DNA of 64,000 bases from Certhia americana (taxonomy: Eukaryota > Chordata > Aves > Passeriformes > Certhiidae). The stretch spans positions 12,998,050 through 13,062,049 of the forward strand of contig CM031870.1 of NCBI GenBank assembly GCA_018697195.1. Reading direction: 5' to 3'. Shown here piece by piece: positions 38,701 to 50,700 of the stretch. The translations under genes and the position numbers were made by a program. The first letter of the stretch is position 1; the number at the start of each line of letters is the position of its first letter. The notes below the pieces were generated by a model that was given only the letters and a program-made list of their open reading frames with translations, was not told the origin of the DNA and did no database searches.

Positions 38701-41700
38701 TTCAGGTTTTAAAATACTTTGGTAATGCTTCCATCCTGGTACACCGTGTGTCATATTTTACATAACAGCATCTGAAAACCTCTGCCTTAAATGGGCTGTC
38801 TGCCAGTCCCAGTTTGTGCAGTGCCTGTCCTGCATTTATACTCCATACAGATATACACAAACTGCCTGATTTACCCTTTGCTGGTGTCTTCCTCACCTCT
38901 GGTCCCTCTGCATGTGTCTCATGGGTTTCCTTATATTGTCTAAATGTAAACTCATTGGGGCAGGGGCTGTTTTCTGTTGTCTGTAGGACTTTAACCACTG
39001 CAGCAGAACCAGAAACACTTTTCTTGGCAGAGCAGGGAAGCACACATTGCATGATGTTCCCTCCATGGAAATGTTTGCACAGGGCCCATTGCAAATCACG
39101 TCCACCAGGTGCCGATCACTGAGTTACTAAATAAAGGATGATGCTGATGAGCTTTGTGATCTGAATTGAAACAGGACTCTGATTTTCAGAGCTTGGAAAA
39201 ACCCAGGAATTCATCAACTCAAAGATATATTTAAAATATTGCTCTTCATGGACAGGGAGAGGCAGGGAGACCAGGGGATTAAGTGCTCTTTGGTCTGTCT
39301 ATGTGAACATTTCAGCTTGTTCCTTCTTCTGGCACATTACAAGATGACTTGGAGGAGAACAAGATGCCTGCATGGCCTGTCTGATCTGCAGGGTGGCAAG
39401 AGCTGGAGGCACATTGGCAGCAATGGCTTTTCTATGCTGGTGGCAGTCAGCATGAAGGAATTCATGCCTGCTTGGTTCACAGGCTGCTTTGCCATCAGGT
39501 CTCTTCCTGAGCAAGGAACTAATTTCCCAGGTTAGCTCATGCAGGCAGCCTCCCTTTCTGACCTTTTGCTGAAGAGAAGGAGGCTGGCCTGCATGTGTAC
39601 TTGAAAAACAAGGCATGGGTTGTGTACAAACCAGCCTTCATAGATCCCTGAGCACACTGTCCACTGGAAAGGCCAGTGGGATTAGGTGGTTCTTCCTGGT
39701 GGAATTTGCAAGTGTCCGGCGTACCTCAGTGCAACACTGGAGGTCGGTTTTAGGTACTGTGCTGTGAGTTTGTTGCTTGCTATTTGTTTCGTGCTTCACC
39801 TCCTTCCCTCTACAAACATGCTGGAGTAAAGAGGGATATTAAAACAGGCACAGAATGGGTGAGCTCTTCCTGTTGGAAGAGCAGAAGCCTATTTTGACTA
39901 AGAAAAAACGCTGTCATACTATCTCGGTATTGCTTTTAGCTGTTCATAGAATGACAATGCTAAGCAGCTAGCCCACACACTCCATAAATCCTGATGGAAA
40001 CAGGACTTCTTCTCTACAGTCTCGTTCCCTCCCTTATCTCTAACAGTATCATCTTCATTACTCCATGAATTCCCTTTTTCTTCCAGTTAGGAGTCAAATT
40101 GTTCATGGCTCCATCAGTGCAACTTCTAGTGAACACAGCTTATCCTGTAGCCCATCCTTGAGGCTGGGGCTCCAGGCAGAGTCCTTCTGCCTGGTGATGC
40201 AGAGCATGGTCAAGTTTGTGTCCTTCTAACTCGACTCTCATTTTTCTCTCACAGGCATGGGTCGTGGAGAGAGCCCGTTAACCCCTACTATGTCAACACG
40301 GGCTACGCTTTGGCACCAGCCACCAGTGCCAATGACAGCGAGCAGCAGAGCATGTCCAGCGATGCCGACACCATGTCACTGACAGACAGCAGTGTGTAAG
40401 TAACTCCAGCCTGGGGGACAGCCACATGTGTCTCAGCAGTGCTGCTCTTGGGTTGTTTTGGGAGAGAGGCTTGACCACAGCTGGGGCTGGGGTGAATATA
40501 TCTGAATAGACCACAGTCTAGATCATTCTCACTTTCTTTTCAGTTACTTTGTCACTGTGCAGGCTATTCAGCCTTGCCAGTCTTGTGAACATTAGCAGTA
40601 TAAAGTATTTTTGAATGATCTAAAATAAATGGTATTCGGTCAGAGTTTCTGCAATGTTTCTTAAACCAGGTGCAAGAATTAGTAATGTTGGATGACTTTG
40701 TAGTAACTGATTTGAGATGCATTATCTTCTGAATGTTAGACAGAGCCTTCTACTTACCTGGGTATTTCTCTTGAGATTTTATGCAGTCAAATTCTCAGAA
40801 TCACAGAATGGGACTGGTCGGAAGAGACTGCTGTGGGTTATCTGGTCCAACCTCCCCACTTAAGCAGGGTCATCCTGGAGCAGATTTCACAGAATTGTGT
40901 CCAGATGGTTCTGAAATATCGCCAGTGAGGGAGATTGCACAGCCTCTCTGGACAATCTCTTCCAGTGCTTGGTCACTGCAGAGGGAAGAAATTCTTCCAT
41001 GTGGTCAGGTGGAACTTCCTGGGCATCAGTTTCTGCCCATTGCCTCTTGTCCTGTTACTAGGCACCCTAGAGCAGGGCTTGGTCTGTCCTCTGAAACCTC
41101 CCTGCAGATGATGGCCATTGATGAATGGCCATCATTCTCAGCCATCTTTTCTTGAGGCTAAACAGGCCCAGTTCCCTCAGCCTGTCTTCATACGAGATGC
41201 TCCAGTCCCTTTGTTGGCCTCCACTGGACTCACTCCAAGAGCTCTGTGTCTCTCTTGTCCTGAGGAGCTCAGGACTGGACACAGCACAGCAGATGGAGTA
41301 ACAGCTCAGTCTGTGAAGGCTCTGCAGTAGGATTGCAGTTCTAGTTTGTATGGTGACCACTGCATTTAAGCACAACTTGTGCTGGTAAGCCCCAGCCAAA
41401 TATATTTTTCCTCTGTCTCTCATGACAGCACCCTGTATCTCATCCACAAGATGCCTTCCTTAAAGATGGTCTGCAAAGAAAGGAAACAGGGGTTATGAGA
41501 TTTTGTTGTGACTGCATCTCTGTGATAGAAAAAGGATTTAGGGGAAAATATTCACTGTTTGGTCTGGGTTTTAGTAGTGCAGATGCAAAGTGTCTTTCTG
41601 TAGAGTAGAAACCCTTTGATTCTTCAGGCAAGAGATGACAGGTTTACAGAATTAGGAGAAGGTTTTATTAATGGCAGTGCTGTAAACACAGAGTCCTCCA

Positions 41701-44700
41701 AGAGGTTCGTTTAGTGTCACTGTGAGTGTCGGGAGCTGTCAGACCTTGTTGGAGAAACTTTCCAGCCTGTGCCATGGATGCTGTTAAAGGATGCTGCCAC
41801 ACTTCCCCAGCTACCCAGAGTTCATACTCTTGTATGCGACACAGGGCGTGTGCAACGTGGCATGGGAGTTTCTGTGTCTGTGGTGATTGCCCTGCCTGAG
41901 CCAGCAGCTTGCTCATCTCTGGCTCCACAGAGACTTGGGGTCGTGTAGGATTAGCTGTGAGTTCATTCTGTACCCTGACACCAGCTCCTCACACATTATC
42001 CACCTCACATTGTAAAACAGAGGAGGCGGACCTTGGCCAAAGGGGCCTGAGAGGAGGAGGATGCCCCCAGGACAGAACCCTCTAGACGACCACTAATTAA
42101 AGGCTCCATTTGATACAAATCCAGCTGCTCTGCCACATCCTTCTGCAATTCTTCGTATTCATCAATTTATATGGAGGAGTGCTCTGAAGCTAACAGGAGT
42201 CATGTAACTTCTTGTTATCAGGAGAGACAGATGTAAGAACTCCTCAAAATTAATTAGCATTTAGCACTTCCTCTCCCACTGGTCCAGCGGGCTCATGGGG
42301 CTGCACTGATGGTTATACCTGTGATAAGTTGTGATCATTTATGCCAGAGTCCTTCACCCTCCTAATTTTTATTTCACTAGCCACAGTTTGTTTTTTTCAC
42401 AGGCAGAATAATTTCTTACTGGCCATCCTATGCTCCTTTTTCCATTAGGCATTTTATTCCTCCTATGCCCACCATAGGCTGTTCTAGGACTTTAATTGCC
42501 AGCAACATGTGCACTGCCTTCTGCTAATAACTAACCCAATCCTAGTGGTTCATCTTAAGTAAGTTTTGAACTTCATAAGGGTGAACCTTTCTTTCTATGC
42601 CTCTCAAACTGGATGCATGCAGAATCCAAAACTGGGATCCTGGATGTACAGTCTTGACCTTCAGCTTACTCAGACTCTGTCTGTTTTCAGCCCTTGCTCT
42701 TCATTACATACTTTAAAACTCCAGCACCAGATTTTCCTCAGATTTTACATGGCACTGCTGAACCTATCTGCCTCCCGAGTTTCAAAGGAATTTTTGCAGA
42801 ATTGCTCAAGGCAGCAAAAATGAAGAACAACCAGATGAAGTTAAAGAAGGGACTCCTGCTGCTTGACAAGACTTACATGTCTCAGTGCTTTGAATTTAGG
42901 CCTTCTCTGAGGAAAATGGCAATAAAAGCCTCATTTGCTGATGAGCGAGGTTCTTCCCTCTGTGTGCTGTTTACACACAGCAGTCACACTCAATAATGAA
43001 GAAATCTGGCTTCTGCTCCAAGGCAGCACGTGAATGAGGTGTGATCCAAGGCACAAACCTCCATCAGACCCTCCATCAGAGGAAAATGTGTCTGGGCAAT
43101 TGGGATGCAAACATTGGCTAACTGAGGGATGCTAATAAACCAGGAGAGCAAAGCATGATCTTCAGTGCTGGCCAGCTCAGGCCAGTGGAGAAGGCAGGCA
43201 CAGAGCATTTGCTGCACCAGTTCCCTTCCAGGCTTTGATGCTGGATTGATCCCAGCAACGTGGAGTTTGGAAGTGGCTGCATGCAAAGCTTCTAGCAGAG
43301 ACCTGAGTGATGCTCTGCCTGTCTCAGCTCCTCAGCTGGGGTGATTTTTTGGGAGGAGCCAGCTCACCAAACAGATTGTAAAACTGTAATGTTACAAGCA
43401 CACTTGCCTAAAAGGCTAGCTTTCAACAGGATGTCTTTACAAGCACTGTAAAATATTATTGTAATGGGTTGAATTTATGTAACAAGTATGTTATCAGTCC
43501 CTGTTGTTGGAGTAGTTTGCTTTTTGAGTGGCTTAAAAAACATTACTCTTAAATGCCTGTGATCCACTGATTATTTTTCAGTCTTCCTGTGTCATAGGAA
43601 TTCCTCTACCCTTGTAGGCAAAACAGCTCTGGTTCTCTCTGCTGAAACCTGTTTTTATAATCAGCAGGGCAGCTGTGTTTTTTTTAGCTGGTTTGTGTGG
43701 AGGCAAGGTCTGGGGAGGACACAGTGAGAGGCTCCAGCGAGCGGTGGCCCAGCAATGCCGCGGCCACAGGTGGGGCCAGGGCACTCTCCACTGATGTTCA
43801 GTGCAGGGTCAGTGGTAAGTCAGGGGTTTGGGGCTCTGCCTGCCCCGTGGGCTGCTCAGAGCCTGCCCCGGACTTGCAGCAGCATTTCCAGCATAGTCCT
43901 AAACTGCTCTTGCTGTCTCAGATAACCCTTCTTGGGGATAGCACCTTCCCAAGTGGAGGAGGTGAGTCTGTGGGTGGGAGAGGTTGTCACAACAGATGCT
44001 TGAGACTAGCTAAGGCAACTGTAGGTAGGAAGGCAGCAGACAGCAGCTGAAACTATAAAATCTCCATGTGATGTTCCAATTCGGATGCAGAAACGCTATC
44101 TATCTTGATTTCTGACTATCTTGATTTCTTCAGGAGCTTACATGGTTAACAGGAGGTAATGTCTCCTCTTTAGCCCTGTGCTCCAGCTGAACAATACTCC
44201 TTCCTCTGCATCTTATCAGGTGTCCTGGCTTATCTTAGTTGGGAGACAGCTTTGCCTTCCCCCAGGCGCTTGGGAAGCCCTCAGTGCCCGTGGGCTTGGC
44301 CAGAGGGATGCTCCTTCTTCCCCAATTCCAGTCAAACCTGCTTCAGAGTAAGGATGGCAAATCTCCCAACAAAGGAGTTTAGGACAGTGGTTATACTTTC
44401 AAAAAGTCTTGCAGATTAAATGTTATTCCTTGGATGACTGGCCTTTAACCAAAATGCCTGGTGATTTTCCTATCATGCTTCTTTATGTGAGAAAAGTCTT
44501 GTGACAGAGGTGCTTTGATAAGAGTAATTGGTAGAAAATACCAGTTTGGCTGTGTATTTGTTTCCTGTCTTTCCTAAGGCTAATGATCCAGAATTACCCC
44601 AAGTTTTCCTATATTTAAACAAGTTTAGCAGCTTTTTAATTTAAAAAATCCCAAATGATAATTCCCAATGTGCTAGGCATAATGGTTGGGTTTGAAGCCT

Positions 44701-47700
44701 GTCCACAGAGGAGCAAAGAAAGAAGAGTCCAGCTGCAGAGCCACAGCCAAACCACTGCTTGCTGGAGGCTCCTGCAGGTCAATTTGGAGAGGGGAGGAAG
44801 CCTCCACTTTTCCCCAATAGGAAACTTATTGCATTATCATTAAATAAACGATAGAAATACTCTTCTTCCCTTGTTGCATGTCAGCACTGAGCTTTCTGGT
44901 GCTAAAGAAAATCACGTGATGAAACAAGAAAAAACAGTTTGGGAAAGTTTTATTTTAAAAGTAGATGTGCTGTAAAAAAAAGTTTAATTTTTTTTCATAT
45001 ATATATATATATTTTCTCTATCTATTGAAAATATCTCAAAGCAAGCTACCTGACAAAAGGAAAACAAAAGTACGGTATTGGTTTTCCTTGCTTTCCCCCC
45101 ATCTATTGAATAAGGTTTTGTTGGGATAAAATTAAAGTGCTTATCTTTGAATTTACTTCCTCTGGTTGAGTTGGCACAGTACATTGAACGAAGGAATGTT
45201 CCAAGTTCAGAGGTGGCATTGGGGAATCTAGTTAAAATGACATCAAAGGCAGCACAGCGGGGCTGAACATGTGTTTGAAGCCGGATAGATTAGAGGCCAT
45301 TATCAGCCTTTCGCTACTGTGCTGGGAACAAAAGTCGCTCTTTCCGCTGGGACTGCTGCTGGGGAGAATTAAAAAAAAGAGAGAGAGAGAGAGAGAAAGA
45401 AAGAAAAATTGCACTTTCTAACATAATGCCGTGTTCCCTGCGAATGGCTGTGTGGCTTTAGTGTGCGAGTTGTGTTCTGGCACCCGGGTTTTGTGCACTG
45501 GTTAAGCTGAAATGTTGACTATTGATGCCAGCCAGCAATGGTTAAAATAATCCCCCAGGTTTTTTTATTTTTCCCTCTGAAAACTTGCGGTTGTTTTGTT
45601 ACCATCCAGTCTAGAAAAGGCTGTGTCACAATGCGGTGAAACTCTTTAACCGTTGTGATTCTCATCATTAAAGAAAATTAAGCCACCTAATGAACACTTT
45701 GAACTAAGTACAGCAATGTGGGGAAGATGTCCTGCTCCCAAGCCATGTCACTGCAGGCACAGCAGAGATGATGCTCCCAATTCACTCTTCCCCCTCCTGC
45801 ATTACCTACAGCCTCTCGCCAGAGCTGTAATTAGCCTGGCTCATTTTCTGTTCCCTCGTTTGTCTTCTTGCTAATAAAGCACTGTCATTAATCATGGGGT
45901 TTGGTTTATTTTATTTTAATGGTGTTTCATTTTGAATGCCTGGGTTACTGCATGAAATTAGGTTCTTCTGATGTAGGTTGGTGGCAATTCTGCCCGCACC
46001 CGCATTTCCAGGGAGCCAGCAGGGCAGCCAGCATGATAGGAATGGGAATGAAAGCTCACACAGGCTGGCACTTGAAACTTGGGAGGTTTGCAGGAAAAAC
46101 ACCACAGTAAATTGTGTTTCACTTGCCAAATGGCACCTTGACTTCAAAAATCTGTGAGTGAAACTGTTTGGTTCGTGTTCTGGAGAAGCAGCTGGGGAGA
46201 GAGATAGGTGTTAAGGACATTTGGCCTGTGCAAACATCTCATGTTTTGAGATGTGTCAGGACTGGCTCGTTTTCACAGCTCAGAGGGGTGCAGGGTTGGT
46301 AGAAGATGTGCCTAGAAATTACATGGTAGATGGGACAAACCAAATCCTTCCATTCATTTCCACCCACCTCTGTGGCATTGCATAGCCCTCCCAAGCAGTT
46401 ACCTCTACTGAATTAGGGAAATGTGTCAAATGAAAAAGCTCCAAATTGCCAAGCTCCAGGCTGGCATTTGTTTTTATTCAATGATTTTCCCCAAATAACA
46501 CCAGGTCACCAGGAGGTGGGTCTGTGTCCTTTCATAACTGAGCTCCACTCACTCATCTTCTCCTGGTCCCTGGGTGTGAGCAGGGTGGTGGCAATGGTGA
46601 GAACAAAAATGCATTTCCTTTCTTTGCCTGAAGTCACACTTAGGCAGTGATGCTTTGCCATTTGGGGTGCTTAGCAAAGCCTGGTGCCTCTGACCCGCTG
46701 ACCCCTGTGTACCAAGGATTGTGGCCACCACTGTCTCCATCCTCTGCAGAGACCTCTGTCACCACCTCTTTCAGCACAGGCACAAAGCCAAGGGGAGCTG
46801 GTTCACTTGGATGTGACTGCCCATGACATCCCTTCCTAACCTCATCCAGCCTCCTCTGGGGAGGGTTCCCTCCAGCACCTCCAGTATCAAGCCCATCATT
46901 TCAGACTGAGCTAGAGATCGCCTTGAGAGCAGTGGAGCCTATATCCCCTTGCTTTGATGAGCCATTTGAGCAGCTGTCACACTGTCTTAAAAACATATAC
47001 CTCGTTCCCTGACTGAGTTTCCTCTCGGAGTAGATGCTCACTGAGCTCCCACTCCTCCTTCTCCCCCCTCTCTTAGCCTGCCCTGTGGTTTAATGTGTAC
47101 ATTACAGGCTCTTTATAGAAAGCAACCAACTATAAAAGGTACCAGGATGCAGTCCAAGTCCTTCTCCCTTCCCTCTGCCTTGAGCAGCGGTCGCAGGAGC
47201 CCTGCCTCACTCTGCTCCTGGTGGATGCTGTGTAAGTCCTGGCCCCCCATGCCAGGGTTTTTTGGTTCAGGGACCTGCGTGAGCATCGTTCCCTGCATGA
47301 GTCCCTCTTACTCTAGGCATGCAAACATGAAGGGCTTTCTTACCAGCCACACTGTGTCAGCAAGGCTTGAATGAACATAACGAGTCAGAGGAAGGACTAA
47401 AGCAGGGCATGTTGTTGTTTTATTCCGGCAGGGATGGGATCCCACCGTACAGACTCCGAAAGCAGCATCGCAGAGAGATGCAAGAAAGTGCCAAAGCAAA
47501 TGGACGCGTGCCACTACCTCACATTCCTGTAAGTAGCACTATCTCCTTCCCAGGAGTAAATATGCAAAATATGTGAGATCTCTAGCACACAGTTGCTCTG
47601 CTTGTGCTTGAGTTTAGTCCCCCTTAGTGCTGTATTTGCTTGGGGGTGCTTTAAGATGACATACATTGTGCTAAGAAAAGGCTTGGAGCCTGCTGCCAAA

Positions 47701-50700
47701 CTCACCATTCAGTGCTGCCCAAAACACAGAATGTTTCTTAACCATGCAGTCAGTAGCTGATTGTTTCTCCTGGATGAGAGTGGAAGCAGTGGCTGGCATT
47801 TATCTGCAAGCAGTTCCATGCCTTTGGATGAGCTGGAGGTGTTTGTGGAAGGTGTAGGAGGCTGTTGGACATGGAGGCTGATGCAGCTCTCAGCCAAGGT
47901 CAGTTGGGGTGAAGTGCAACGGTCCCCAGCAGTATTTCTGCACTGGGCAGCCAAAGGAGCTGTAACCTGTTCTCAAGGACTCAGCAAAGCTCACCTGGGG
48001 ACACAAGGCAGGAGCAAAAAAAGGGTGCAGGAGTAAGTATTTCATTTATCTGACACTGTCTCTTTGGCTGCTCCAGGTAAGCAAACAGCCTTTGGAAGAT
48101 GAGGGTTCTGCATCACCATCTGCAGCTCTGCTTGTTATTGTTTTCTTTTTCTGAGAAGTTACAGGTGACATTTAATATCTAGTAGGGAATAAAGGTGCTT
48201 CTTTCCCCTTTGGACAGCTGGACTCCAGCACAAATCAAATAGGGAGAGAAAAAGCCTCCATCTGTTTTTTCCAGAAGTGCCTTCAAACTTGACGCAGCTG
48301 TTCCCATCCTGTCTGCTCAAAGCAGCACAATACCAGCAGAAATACACCCTTGTTTTAATCTGATTTAAAAGAAAAAAAACCCACACCAAAACCACCACTC
48401 TTTGTTTTGCCTTTTAAATTAGATTATTTTCCTTAGATTTAAGAGGGTCTCCTGTGCTTTGATCACTGGGTTGACAATAAAAGCCCTGACTGTGGACGCT
48501 CATAGCCATCCTAGCTCAGTCACCTCTCTTTTCACACAGTTGCTTTCACAGTGTGGTTGCTGTTGAAAAGGCTGGCTGGGTGCCTTTTTATTTCACTTGA
48601 TGCCGTTTTTACTGTAAGCATGGCTTTGTTACAGTTGAAGTTTGAAAGCTTGGCCTTTATTTTTTGTTGTTATTGTTGTTGCTGTTCCCCAACAGTGGGA
48701 ACTACTGACTGAATATTCTCCAACTTCAAAGCTTGTCAGTGGCTTTACCTTGTGGATAAAAATAATAGTGGCTTTCTGTTGGTGGTGTGCACTGGCAATG
48801 CCTCGATGAACTGCAGGTTATAAACTCAGAGTATGGAGCATTAAATATGTATAGTGAGCTCTACTTTAACGAACTTCCATCTGCCAAACATTTCTTTTGT
48901 TGAACTGAGTAAGTGTCATTCCAGCAGCAGTTCCTTGCAGCCTAATTAGTTCTACTTAGCATTAAATTTTATCGACTTTTTTGGAAACCAGCTTTAAAAA
49001 CGGGGTAAAAAACAAGGTTTAAATTGTCCACCTGCTGCTTATAAATTTTTATATTATCCTACTTATCTACACAGTCTTTTAGAATTACATATTCCTCCTA
49101 AACTACACACAGACTCTTCACAAGGATGTTTTTGTGAAACATCCCCTGTTCCCATTAGGTTCTGCACTGTAATTTTAAGTCCCAGGAGAAAAAGCATCGT
49201 AACACATATTTATATGGGAGCTAAGGACTGAGAAGTTGAGTTAGTTCTAGTCTTTCTCCAGGGAATAAAAGTTTAGTTCAGACACTCTGGCACCTCCTGC
49301 CAGCCAATTACTGACACAGAATTGGCATCAACTTCAGAGAGGCACTGCTCTGCCTTTGCTTATCAATCAGCCAAGAAAGGAGAAGGTAATTAAACAATGT
49401 GTTTTGACAACACCAGTGTGAAATGTTATAAAGTTACTCTTTAAAATTCAGCTCTAACTGCACACTCTTTGAATTAAACAGGCCAAATTAGCAAGGAGCC
49501 ATGCAAATATTTCTTCAAGTGTTGCTTTCTGAAGCCAGTGGTTGAGCTATCCCACAGCCCATGGTTAAATCAGGCTGGACCTGGGGTTAGCTGCTTCCAA
49601 ACGTGTGGCAGTGATGAAATCACAACCTTTGAGTGGAGGTCTTTATGGACTCCTATCTCCAGCATAGCCAGAGTCCATGCTGATAGTGCCTGCAGAATGC
49701 ACAGCATGTTTTCCTACTGATAATAGGGAACCTCCTACTTCCGAAAGTCATTTCAGAAGTCCTTTACAGACCTTCCCGTTCCTTGACAAATGAGTTATGG
49801 GGCTATTATGCAAAATTCTGAAAGGACTTATATTGCTTTTAATAGCAGCACTTGTAGTTAAGTCCAGAAGCTATAAACTGCAGTGATTATATGTTCAGAG
49901 GAGGCTGCCCGCTGGTCCCAGCAGCAGAGCTGCCTCCAAGTAGTGACGGGGTGTGTTAGCTATGTGGAACACCCTCCTCAGCAGCAGGACGTGTGAATGG
50001 CCCTGATCTGCATCTTCCACACTTAGCAGCTCACATCTTCCACACTTAGCCAGTCACCAATGCTCTAAGTTTGGAAAAGTTGTGTTCTGTGAAGTGGCAC
50101 TCTGCCCAGGAATGCAGTGGGGGAGGATCTCCAGCAAGCGGGAGACCTCTGGTTTGTGCCTCTGGCAGGAACGCATTACACAGAGAGTGAGTGTTGCTTT
50201 CATGTGGTTTTCCATCTCTCTCTTGGATTTGAGCAGAGTCTTGGAGCACCAAGGAAGGAAAGAGCAAGCAAATTTTCCCAAAGAAAGGGAGAAAACCCAG
50301 AGCACATAGGGCTGTACCTGGCTCTGGCATTCATCCGTTCCCAGGAAAGGATGGGAGAGCCTCCTTTTCCACAGCAAATACAGAAAAATCCAACCTCAAG
50401 CATTAAGACCTGGTGTTTGGTTGGTTTTTTTAACTGCATAAAGAAGCCATTTTGTGAAGTTCTTGCTGTAGCTTGATCATTGGGCAGGAGCTCTCCTGTC
50501 CTGCCCCACAATCAAGGATGCTGAAAGGGGTCTTTTGTGGTGTTTCTGAGTGGAACAGAAGGTTGTGAGTGACCACTGTTGTGAGTGCTGTGCTGTACAA
50601 TTGAGGAATGCACAGGAAAGGCTTGGATAACTACAGCTAAATGAGCTTTCTGCTCCTATGAGTTGGGAACCTGCTCAGAATTCCCATTGGCTGTTTTATG

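Larger units (their letters stand above)
31901..40254 (+). other. AXIN1: Intron 2, last segment (non-coding)
   Basis: This segment contains a compact CpG cluster (31971-32112), a TA dinucleotide run (32452-32470), a T-rich tract (33262-33290), T13 at 35085-35097, and two stretches that look conserved (about 34190-34500 and 36800-37080). A short inverted repeat surrounds 35940. It ends in the exon 3 acceptor, a pyrimidine-rich tract with CAG ending at 40254. No coding exon is supported between 2724 and 40254, so intron 2 is 37,531 bp. Confidence 0.8.
40396..47431 (+). other. AXIN1: Intron 3 (non-coding, 7,036 bp)
   Basis: The intron contains a ~0.5 kb antisense CR1 fragment (40795-41320), a 16-bp direct duplication (44101-44132), an AT run (44997-45012), a GA-rich microsatellite (45371-45408), and flanking CpG-holding sequence that looks conserved (about 45180-45720). 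The stretches 41330-44090 and 45720-47400 show nothing I can identify. The acceptor is TTCCGGCAG ending at 47431. Confidence 0.85.
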
